In this document: positions 5,358 through 11,293 of the stretch, in pieces | How the letters are laid out: each line of letters opens with the position of its first letter | Position numbering within the stretch: position 1 is the first letter of the stretch | Assembly (NCBI GenBank): GCA_021823875.1 | Contig: JAKAMD010000078.1 | Span: 1-11,293, forward strand | Reading direction: 5' to 3' | Source of the DNA: Pseudomonadota bacterium | Lineage (GTDB): Bacteria; Pseudomonadota; Alphaproteobacteria; Rhizobiales; Xanthobacteraceae | Length of the DNA stretch: 11,293 bases | Position numbers and translations under genes: made by a program | Notes under the pieces: generated by a model | Databases searched by the model: none | Seen by the model: only the letters and a program-made list of their open reading frames with translations | What the model was told of the DNA's origin: nothing

Positions 5358-6062
5358 TCACTCCGCCTGCGGAGCCTCGTCGCCGCCATCCTGCGCGCCG
5401 CCCTGCTGAGCGAAGTCGCCGCGCTCGCCACGGAAGTTGCTGCGATGGCGCCGGCGCCGGCGATGCATGCCGCCGCCAGCACGCTCCTGCGTCTGCTCGT
5501 GGCCATTCTGCGACGGTGCCGGCTGCGATTGGCCGCCGGTGATGAAGGCGGGCAAGCCGCTGACGTCCTGCGCGCCTTCAACGGGCGGCTGAGCCTGTTG
5601 ATAGCTGCGCGCTTGCTGCACCACCGGTTGCTCGCGCGGCGGAAACGGCTGCGCGTCGCGCGGTAGATAGGGTTGCGGCTGCGGCTCGCGCGGCACGAAG
5701 CTCGGCTCGTTCTGGCCCATGAAGGGCTGGGCGTCTTCGTCGCCGAAATCCTCGCCATCCTCGGCACCCGGCACGCCCTGTTGGGGCTGCTGGTTGTAGT
5801 AGGGATTCTGCTGGCGGAACTGTTCCTGCGCGGCGGCGATCAGACGGAAATAATGCTCGGCGTGCTGATAGTAGTTTTCGGCCGCAATCGGATCGCCGGA
5901 GCTCTGCGCGTCGCGTGCGAGCTGAATATACTTTTCCGCGATATGCGAGGCGGTGCCGCGAATCTTGACGTCGGGTCCGTTCGATTCATAGACGCGCGTC
6001 AACGGATTCTGGCTCTTGCGGTGGTTATTACGTCCCCGCATGCGCTTCTGACCGTTTCTCAT
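5358..6062 (-). CDS. DUF4167 domain-containing protein
   Basis: Predicted 234-residue protein of a family found mainly in Hyphomicrobiales; molecular function not established. The conserved N-terminal domain is clear: the basic QKRMRGRNNHRK start (5-16), NPLTRVYESNGPDVKIRGTA (19-38), and the helical HIAEKYIQLARDAQSSGDPIAAENYYQHAEHYFRLIAAAQ (40-79). The rest is low-complexity: Q/P/G/E-rich, with three tandem PR(E/D)-type units (FVPREPQPQP, YLPRDAQPF, PPREQPVV; about 122-148), a LPAFITGG patch (170-177) and an arginine cluster HRRRRRHR (200-207). The basic ends suggest nucleic-acid binding, but that is inference. The frame runs open to 6191. ATG at 6062 gives the family's usual MRNGQ-like start. 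A GTG five codons upstream (6077), preceded by AGGG, is an alternative. Its promoter probably lies in the long gap to prmC. Confidence 0.88.
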   Translation of the reverse strand: MRNGQKRMRGRNNHRKSQNPLTRVYESNGPDVKIRGTASHIAEKYIQLARDAQSSGDPIAAENYYQHAEHYFRLIAAAQEQFRQQNPYYNQQPQQGVPGAEDGEDFGDEDAQPFMGQNEPSFVPREPQPQPYLPRDAQPFPPREQPVVQQARSYQQAQPPVEGAQDVSGLPAFITGGQSQPAPSQNGHEQTQERAGGGMHRRRRRHRSNFRGERGDFAQQGGAQDGGDEAPQAE

Positions 6063-6562
6063 GACTTGCCTGTTCACTACCCTTTCCCTTTCACCGCGGG
6101 CATGCCCCCATCCCGAGGCTCTCAACCTTGCAAATCCATACCGCTGCCATCGCGCGGCCTCGAAAGCCGACGGCATTAAAGCCCGCGCCAATGATCGAGC
6201 GTATTTGCGTTCGGTATCGCTTTAGTTCGAAGCAACCCCATGGCCGCGGCCCTAGCCCGCGGCGTTGCCTACCTCTCGTTCGAGCGCACCGCTTCCGTTT
6301 GGGAAATCTGACGCGCCAAACTGGTGAAGTATCCGGACCCGTATCTGGCGATTTCGTTTACCGTCTCGCGTTCCAAGACGGTGTCTCGTCATCCGCCTTG
6401 CACCGCCGCCGCACAGAGCCCTTGAAGCTCCGGGGTTCGTGGCGTTGCAACCGTCACGGGTCGATTCCGTGCCGGGAAGCTAGTCTTTTCCGGGCCGTAA
6501 TCCAAGTGCTTTTTTCGTTTTTCCCGAGCTCTGCGTTTTCGCCGGGGCGCAATGCGCGACGT
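6063..6562. other. 500-base gene-free region with several hairpins
   Basis: No protein gene is supported here; open frames are short and have no recognisable domains. The region must carry the promoter and leader of the DUF4167 gene and the 3' end of the prmC transcript. Hairpins seen are ACCGTCT/AGACGGT (6360-6366 with 6376-6382), CACGG/CCGTG with the 7-base loop GTCGATT (6455-6471, resembling a tRNA T-arm), and CCGGGAAG pairing with CTTTTCCGG, two pairs being G-U (6472-6492). A T-rich run (6510-6522) follows on the plus strand. Signature motifs of tmRNA tag, RNase P RNA or SRP RNA were looked for by eye and not found. Confidence 0.5.
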
Positions 6563-7447
6563 TCATAGCGAAGTTGCAGCCAATGCACGCGGGATTCCGG
6601 CCAAATCGGCGCGCACGGCATTTACCACTAATCCACCCTGTATAAACAATTCGCGGACGAGTGGTTCCTGGCCCGCACCCAATTCCACAACCAGCCACCC
6701 ATTGGGTGCCAACAGACGGCGCGCCTCCACCGCAATCGCGCGGTAAGCATCAAGACCGTCACGGCCGCCATCCAGCGCAATACGGGGATCGTAGTCGCGC
6801 ACCTCCGGCGCCAGACCGGCAATGTCGCCGCTCCTTATATAGGGAGGGTTGGCGACAATTAAATCGTAGCGGCCGGTCAAGCCTGCGGCGATATCGCAGG
6901 CGACGAATTGGCAGCGCGCCGCCAGCCCGGTGCGCGTGGCATTGGCGCGCGCGATGGCGAGCGCCGCCGTGCTGATATCGGTGCCGGTGCCGGTCGCCTG
7001 CGGCAGTTCGCGGAGCAGGGCGAGCAGCAGCGCGCCCGATCCGGTAGCGATATCGAGAATGCGCAATTTTTCCCCGCGCCGGCCGTCGCGTTCGAGCAGG
7101 TCGAGCGCGAGCTCGACCACGGTTTCGGTTTCCGGCCGCGGCACCAGCACGTCGGGCGTCACGGTGAGCGGCAGGCTCCAGAATTCCCGTTCGCCCACAA
7201 TGCGCGCGACCGGCTCGTGCCTAAGCCGGCGCGCGGCAAGCTTGATGATCGCTTCGACCTCGTCCGCTTGCAGGGCGCGCGTGTCCTGCGCGATCAGTTT
7301 GGCGCGATCGAGATTGAGTGCGCGGCCGACCAGCACGCGCGCATCGGCTTCCGGCTCCCCGATGCCGGCGTCGCGAAATTTTTGCGCCGTCAGGCGCAGC
7401 GCTTCTTTGAGCGTGACGCCGGGTTGCAGCCCCGGGAAGGTGGTCAC
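6563..7447 (-). CDS. prmC: Peptide chain release factor N5-glutamine methyltransferase
   Basis: Predicted 294-residue SAM-dependent enzyme (PrmC/HemK) that methylates the glutamine of the GGQ motif in release factors RF1 and RF2, raising their peptide-release activity. The N-terminal helical domain (1-80) recognises the release factor. EFWSLPLTVTPDVLVPRPETE (88-108) is the family hallmark linker. Motif I is LDIATGSGALLLALL (131-145) and the catalytic NPPY is at 200-203 in DLIVANPPYI, followed by PRIALDGGRDGLDAYR (221-236). The start is GTG at 7447, overlapping the prfA stop codon in GTGA. No strong ribosome site precedes it, so translation is probably coupled to prfA. It is the last gene of the ptsP-prfA-prmC operon. 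No clear intrinsic terminator follows on the minus strand. Confidence 0.95.
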   Translation of the reverse strand: MTTFPGLQPGVTLKEALRLTAQKFRDAGIGEPEADARVLVGRALNLDRAKLIAQDTRALQADEVEAIIKLAARRLRHEPVARIVGEREFWSLPLTVTPDVLVPRPETETVVELALDLLERDGRRGEKLRILDIATGSGALLLALLRELPQATGTGTDISTAALAIARANATRTGLAARCQFVACDIAAGLTGRYDLIVANPPYIRSGDIAGLAPEVRDYDPRIALDGGRDGLDAYRAIAVEARRLLAPNGWLVVELGAGQEPLVRELFIQGGLVVNAVRADLAGIPRALAATSL

Positions 7448-8526
7448 GCCGCGCCCGCCGCCGCCAGCAGCTCAGCCTGATGCTGGGTCACCAGCGCATC
7501 GATGACTTCGTTGAGCGCCTCGCCTTCCATCACCTGCGGCAGTTTGTAGAGCGTCAGATTGATGCGGTGATCGGTGACGCGGCCTTGCGGAAAATTGTAG
7601 GTGCGGATGCGCTCGGAACGATCGCCCGAGCCGATCTGGCCGCGCCGGTCGGCGGCGCGTTCGGCATCGCGCTTGGTGCGTTCCTGGTCGTAGAGCTTGG
7701 CGCGCAGCATGGTCATGGCCTTGGCCTTGTTCTTGTGCTGCGAGCGCTCCTCCTGCACCAGCACCACAATGCCGCTCGGGATGTGGGTGATGCGGATCGC
7801 CGACTCGGTCTTGTTGACGTGCTGGCCGCCGGCGCCCTGCGCACGCATGGTGTCGATCTTGAGATCGGCTTCGTTGATCTCGATGTCGACGTCTTCCACT
7901 TCCGGCAGCACCGCTACCGTCGCCGCCGAGGTATGGATGCGGCCGGAGGCTTCCGTTTCCGGGACGCGCTGCACGCGGTGCGCGCCCGATTCGAATTTCA
8001 GCTTGGCGAAGGCGCCGCGGCCGCGGATCTCGGCGATGATTTCCTTGAAGCCGCCTTTGGTGCCTTCGCTCAGCGACAGGATTTCCACCTTCCAGCCCTG
8101 CAGCGCGGCGTAGCGCTCGTACATGCGGAACAGATTGCCGGCGAACAATGAGGCCTCATCGCCGCCGGTGCCGGCGCGGATTTCCAGGATGACGTTGCAG
8201 TCGTCCATCGCGTCTTTGGGGATGAGCGCGAGGCCGATCTGCCGCTCCAGGACTTCCAGGCGCTCATTCAGCTCCGGCTTCTCGGATTCCGCCAAGCGGC
8301 GCATCTCGCCGTCGGTCGACGCATCTACGATCATGGCGTCGAGATCGGAGATCTCCTGCTTGACCACGCGATAGGCCTTGATCGCATCGATCACCGGGCC
8401 GAGCTCGGAGAACTCGCGCGACAGCTTGACGTAAATGTCCGGGCTCAGATTGGTCGCGAGCTCGCTTTCCAGCAGCGAATGGCGGGAGAGCAGCGCGTCG
8501 AGCTTCTGCTGCGGGAGAGCGATCAA
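7444..8526 (-). CDS. prfA: Peptide chain release factor 1
   Basis: RF1 ends translation at UAA and UAG codons by entering the ribosomal A site and triggering peptidyl-tRNA hydrolysis. The frame is open far upstream through ptsP, so the start needs choosing. TTG at 8526 is selected because GGAGGGG lies 8 bases before it, it overlaps the ptsP stop codon in TTGA, and it gives 360 residues, the length of E. coli RF1. With this start the GGQ motif falls at 233-235, as in E. coli, within RAQGAGGQHVNKTESAIR. The stop-codon-recognising P-x-T is PET (189-191) in RVPETEASGRIHTSA. Domain 1 helices span about 1-100 and the GTGGDEAS loop is at 119-126. The C-terminus (ELLAAAGAA) is normal. Its stop overlaps the prmC start. 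Confidence 0.96.
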   Translation of the reverse strand: MIALPQQKLDALLSRHSLLESELATNLSPDIYVKLSREFSELGPVIDAIKAYRVVKQEISDLDAMIVDASTDGEMRRLAESEKPELNERLEVLERQIGLALIPKDAMDDCNVILEIRAGTGGDEASLFAGNLFRMYERYAALQGWKVEILSLSEGTKGGFKEIIAEIRGRGAFAKLKFESGAHRVQRVPETEASGRIHTSAATVAVLPEVEDVDIEINEADLKIDTMRAQGAGGQHVNKTESAIRITHIPSGIVVLVQEERSQHKNKAKAMTMLRAKLYDQERTKRDAERAADRRGQIGSGDRSERIRTYNFPQGRVTDHRINLTLYKLPQVMEGEALNEVIDALVTQHQAELLAAAGAA

Positions 8527-10790
8527 AGCTGCAGCCCCTCCGCCGCCGCGAAGCTTTCCAGCTTCTCGCGGACCGATACGCTGCCGACCGGCCGCTCCAG
8601 GAGTGGCAGGATTTCCTTTTCGCCCTTGCCGCAGTCGAGATCGAGCAGCAGCGCCTTCACCGGGCCGACCGCCGAGGGCGAGAGCGACATCGAGCGATAG
8701 CCGAGGATCGCCAGCGCCAAGGCGCCGATCGGCTGCGAGGCCAGTTCGCCGCACAGCGACACCGGTTTGCCGTGAACCTTGCCCTTGTCGGCGATCTCCT
8801 TCAGCGCGCGCAAGACCGGAGTCGACAGCGGATCGAAGCGTCCCGCGACCCGGGTATTGCCGCGGTCGGCCGCATAGAGGAACTGCATCAGGTCGTTGGA
8901 GCCGACCGACAGGAAGTCCACCCGGTCGAGCAATTCGTCGAGCTGGAACAGCAGCGAGGGCACCTCGACCATGGTGCCGATCTCCACCCGCTCGGGCAGC
9001 GTATGGCCGTGGCGGCGCAGATGCGTGAGCTCGATCTCGACCAGCGACTTGGCTTGGTCGAATTCCTCCACCGTGGCGATCATCGGAAACATCACGCGCA
9101 AATGCCGTCCGCCGGCCGCGCGCAACAGCGCGCGCACCTGGCTGCGCAGCAGGCCGGGGCGGTCGAGCCCGAGACGGATCGCGCGCCAACCCAGCGCCCG
9201 GTTCTCCTCTTCGATGTTGCGCAGATAGGGCAGCACCTTGTCGCCGCCAATATCGAGCGTGCGGAAGATCACCGGCAATCTGCCGGCGGCGTCGAGCACG
9301 GTGCGGTAGAGCGAAAGCTGTTCGCCGGTGCGCGGCAGCGCGTTCGCCACCAGGAACTGCAATTCGGTGCGGAACAGGCCGACGCCGGCCGCGCCGGTCT
9401 CCTCGATATGCGGCAGGTCGATGGCGAGCCCGGCATTGATCATCAGCGTGATGTCGCAGCCATCCTTGGTGCGGCAGGGGCGATCGCGCAGCGCGCTGTA
9501 TTGCGCCTGCCGGCGCGCGCGCAGGCGCACCCGCTCGGCATAGGCGGCCTCGACGTCGGAGGACGGGCGCATATGCACCTGGCCGGTCGTGCCGTCGACG
9601 ATGATGGCGTCGCCCACTTCGACCAGGCCGGTGGCGTTCTCGATCTCGCCGACGGCCGGGATGCCGAGCGCGCGCGCGACGATCGATACATGCGAGGTCG
9701 GTCCGCCTTCCTCCAGGATCAGGCCGCGCAGCTTCTTGCGGTCGTAATCGAGCAGCGCCGCCGGGCCCATGGAGCGCGCCACCACGATGGCGTTGTCCGG
9801 CAGTTGCTCCTTGGAGGGCGCGTGGTCCTTGCCGGAGAGCACCCGCATCAGCCGGTTGGCGAGATCGTCGAGGTCGTGCAGCCGGTCGCGCAGGTAAGGA
9901 TCGGAGGCGCGCAGCATGCGCGCGCGGGTGTCGGATTGCACGCGCTCGACCGCGGCCTCGGCGGTGATGCCGGTCGAGACCGCCTCGCGAATCTTGCGCA
10001 GCCAGCCCTGGTCGTAAGAGAACATGCGATAGGCTTCGAGCACGTCGCGGTGCTCGCCGCCTTCGACCACGTCGCGATGTTCGACCAGCCGGTCGAGATC
10101 GGCGCGCAAGGTGGCGACGGCGGCCTCCAGGCGCTTGAGCTCGCGCGGCACGTCGTCGGCGATGACATTGGTGATGACCACGCGCGGCTCGTGCAGCACG
10201 ACATGGCCGAGCGCGATGCCGTCCGACAGCGAGGTGCCGGAGAAATGCACGGCATGGCGGGCGACCGGCTCGGCGCCGGGGCGGGCGAGCGCCGAGAGTT
10301 CGCCGGAGGCGATCATCTCGGCGAGCACCATCGAGGTGGTCAGCAGCGCCTCTTCTTCTTCTTCCGTGTAGGTGCGGCGCGCGCGGTTCTGCACCACCAG
10401 CACGCCGAGCGTGGTGCCGGCGCGCAGGATCGGCACGCCCAGGAAGGAATGGTAGATTTCTTCGCCGGTTTCCGGTCGGTAGCTGAAGGCCGGGTGGGCC
10501 TGCGCCTCGGACAGGTTGATCGGGTTGGCTTCGCTCGCCACCAGGCCGACCAGGCCTTCGTGGGACTTCAGCACGGTCTGGTGGACGGCTTCGCGGTTGA
10601 GGCCTTCGGTGGCGTACAGTTCGAGCGTGCCGTCTACGCGTAAAACGTAGACAGAGCAGACCTCCGCCACCATATTGGCGGCGATCAGCACCACGATCTT
10701 GTCGAGGCGGTCCTGCGCGCTGACCGGCTCCGCCATCACTTCGCGAAGCCGGCGTAACAGCACGCGCGGACCGCCAAGCGCGCCACGCAT
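8523..10790 (-). CDS. ptsP: Phosphoenolpyruvate-protein phosphotransferase PtsP (EI-Ntr)
   Basis: Enzyme I of the nitrogen-related phosphotransferase system. It takes phosphate from PEP and passes it through NPr (PtsO) to EIIA-Ntr (PtsN), a regulatory chain linked to nitrogen and potassium status. At 755 residues it is full length. An N-terminal GAF sensor domain spans about 22-165 (RLDKIVVLIAANMVAEVCSVYVL; HSFLGVPILRAGTTLGVLVVQNR). The EI N-terminal part follows (180-330). The phosphohistidine motif is EGGPTSHVSIVARALGIPAV, with H367. The PEP-binding TIM barrel carries GLFRTELQF (471-479), TLDIGGDKVLPYL (511-523), SVGSNDLMQFLYAADRGN (628-645) and the active-site SLCGE (C680). GAF domains of this family are known to sense glutamine. 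ATG at 10790 has GAAGGA 8 bases upstream. It overlaps prfA by four bases and follows lysC after a 319-base spacer. Confidence 0.96.
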   Translation of the reverse strand: MRGALGGPRVLLRRLREVMAEPVSAQDRLDKIVVLIAANMVAEVCSVYVLRVDGTLELYATEGLNREAVHQTVLKSHEGLVGLVASEANPINLSEAQAHPAFSYRPETGEEIYHSFLGVPILRAGTTLGVLVVQNRARRTYTEEEEEALLTTSMVLAEMIASGELSALARPGAEPVARHAVHFSGTSLSDGIALGHVVLHEPRVVITNVIADDVPRELKRLEAAVATLRADLDRLVEHRDVVEGGEHRDVLEAYRMFSYDQGWLRKIREAVSTGITAEAAVERVQSDTRARMLRASDPYLRDRLHDLDDLANRLMRVLSGKDHAPSKEQLPDNAIVVARSMGPAALLDYDRKKLRGLILEEGGPTSHVSIVARALGIPAVGEIENATGLVEVGDAIIVDGTTGQVHMRPSSDVEAAYAERVRLRARRQAQYSALRDRPCRTKDGCDITLMINAGLAIDLPHIEETGAAGVGLFRTELQFLVANALPRTGEQLSLYRTVLDAAGRLPVIFRTLDIGGDKVLPYLRNIEEENRALGWRAIRLGLDRPGLLRSQVRALLRAAGGRHLRVMFPMIATVEEFDQAKSLVEIELTHLRRHGHTLPERVEIGTMVEVPSLLFQLDELLDRVDFLSVGSNDLMQFLYAADRGNTRVAGRFDPLSTPVLRALKEIADKGKVHGKPVSLCGELASQPIGALALAILGYRSMSLSPSAVGPVKALLLDLDCGKGEKEILPLLERPVGSVSVREKLESFAAAEGLQL
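8535..8541 (-). promoter_or_regulatory. Ribosome binding site of prfA inside the ptsP 3' end
   Basis: GGAGGGG on the minus strand lies within the last codons of ptsP, 8 bases before the TTG at 8526. It is the strongest ribosome site I saw in the window and decides the rare TTG start of prfA. Confidence 0.75.
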
Positions 10791-11109
10791 TCGTCAGGTC
10801 CTTCAAGCCGCGGATGGAGCCGCGATTCGCTTACGGCTCAATCATGTACGAATAGCGACCGCGGGAGCCAGAGGCGCGGCCACCATCGAGCAGGCTATAG
10901 CGAATGGCGCCTGCAAGGGGCAAGCCAGGTTTCCCTGGCTCCGCCGTCACGTGGCCGTTCCGGAAGGGTCGGCAGGACCCTGCGCGGCCAACGCCGAAAG
11001 GGCAGGCCGGGCCCGGTATTCGGGGCCAAATGCGAATTTTGGGGTCGTCCTGCCGTTCGGCCGTCGCCTGCCCCTGGCGGCCAAACGAGCAGCGGTCGTG
11101 AGAGGCTGC
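10791..11109. other. GC-rich structured spacer between lysC and ptsP
   Basis: No gene is supported in these 319 bases. Inverted repeats seen are GAGCCG/CGGCTC (10817-10822 with 10834-10839), AGCCAGG/CCTGGCT with a TTTC loop (10923-10940), and a longer-range 9-base pair CGGCAGGAC/GTCCTGCCG (10970-10978 with 11047-11055) enclosing the GGGCCCGG-rich stretch. None has a following T run, so none is a standard intrinsic terminator. The region should contain the end of the lysC transcript and either a ptsP promoter or a read-through leader; I found no convincing -35/-10 pair. Confidence 0.45.
10799..10804 (-). promoter_or_regulatory. Ribosome binding site of ptsP
   Basis: GAAGGA on the minus strand, 8 bases before the ATG at 10790, supports that start over later methionines such as M19. 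Confidence 0.6.
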
Positions 11110-11293
11110 CTACGCCTTATCCAGCCCGTACAACGAATGTAGGGTCCGCACCGCCAGTTCGGTATAGGCGGCGTCGATCAGCACCGAGAATTTGATCTCC
11201 GAGGTGGTGATGGCGCGGATATTGATGTTGCGCTCCGACAGTGCCTTGAACGCCTTGGCGGCGACGCCGGCGTGGCTGCGCATGCCGATCCCG
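11110..11293 (-). CDS. lysC: Aspartate kinase, C-terminal end (5' part outside window)
   Basis: The last 60 residues of an aspartokinase, which phosphorylates L-aspartate in the first step of the lysine, threonine and methionine pathway. The frame is open from base 11292 down to the TAG at 11110-11112. It reads GIGMRSHAGVAAKAFKALSE, then RNINIRAITTSEIKFSVLID and a short helix ending HSLYGLDKA. This is the second ACT domain: GxGMRxxxGVAAxxFxALxxxxINIxxIxTSEIxxSxLI is the family signature that forms the regulatory amino-acid site (usually lysine and/or threonine feedback). There is no start codon in the visible part, so simple ORF scans miss it. It lies upstream of ptsP on the same strand, a common order in alphaproteobacteria (recall). 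Confidence 0.93.
   Translation of the reverse strand, partial: GIGMRSHAGVAAKAFKALSERNINIRAITTSEIKFSVLIDAAYTELAVRTLHSLYGLDKA

Noticed and set aside
6063..6191. N-terminal extension of the DUF4167 protein by up to 43 residues
   Set aside because: The family begins at MRNGQ; the extra residues look like translated leader. Only the GTG at 6077 remains a minor alternative.
6455..6515. tRNA, tmRNA or other known RNA gene in the long gap
   Set aside because: Only a T-arm-like hairpin is present. There is no acceptor stem, CCA, anticodon arm or alphaproteobacterial tmRNA tag codons on either strand, and no RNase P or SRP signature.
8772..10643. 623-codon open frame on the plus strand opposite ptsP
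   Set aside because: Composition is typical of an antisense shadow of a high-GC gene, with no recognisable domain, and it lies wholly within a well-supported gene.
8527..10806. The prfA frame stays open through most of ptsP, giving an apparent 1120-residue protein
   Set aside because: The upstream part is a low-complexity Arg/Ala/Gly-rich shadow of ptsP caused by high GC. The family length, GGQ position and ribosome site place the start at 8526.
1..11293. CRISPR array, toxin-antitoxin pair or prophage genes
   Set aside because: No evenly spaced direct repeats and no nuclease, antitoxin, integrase or phage structural motifs were seen on either strand.

Overview
The window looks like chromosomal DNA of an alphaproteobacterium of the order Hyphomicrobiales (Rhizobiales), most likely near Bradyrhizobiaceae/Xanthobacteraceae. 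The reasons are the high GC content, the gene order lysC - ptsP - prfA - prmC followed by a DUF4167 gene, PhaB and DUF4167 proteins of the Rhizobiales type, and two palindromic intergenic repeats of a kind common in Bradyrhizobium-like genomes. This placement rests on recall of families and gene order, not on a search.

Layout, left to right. (1) Bases 1-383 (+) hold the 3' end of an acetoacetyl-CoA reductase gene (phaB, polyhydroxyalkanoate synthesis). It converges on a class II aldolase/adducin gene (592-1410, -), with a multi-hairpin palindrome (425-562) between them. (2) A leftward block on the minus strand follows: gloB (3655-4422), then a two-gene cassette of lower GC made of a small acidic protein with an acyl-carrier-protein-like layout but no phosphopantetheine serine (3129-3521) and a four-helix membrane protein of an uncharacterised family (2027-3088), then a cupin_5/DUF985 protein (1525-1956). 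A second palindromic repeat (1438-1525) ends inside the cupin gene's stop codon region. (3) A class I SAM methyltransferase gene (4537-5268, +) diverges from gloB and converges on a DUF4167 gene (5358-6062, -). (4) About 500 bases without a recognisable gene (6063-6562) contain several hairpins. (5) A compact minus-strand operon runs ptsP (8523-10790) - prfA (7444-8526) - prmC (6563-7447). Its genes overlap by four bases at both junctions (TTGA and GTGA). (6) A GC-rich, structured 319-base spacer separates ptsP from the 3' end of lysC (11110-11293, -), cut by the window edge.

How the genes work together. PrfA (release factor 1) ends translation at UAA/UAG, and PrmC methylates the glutamine of its GGQ motif, so enzyme and substrate are made from overlapping genes. 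PtsP is enzyme I of the nitrogen phosphotransferase system. GloB detoxifies methylglyoxal adducts. Most of the window is housekeeping sequence. The part least explained by known systems is the two-gene cassette at 2027-3521; the repeats, the gene-free 500 bases and the lysine-rich tail of the aldolase are the other points worth a second look.
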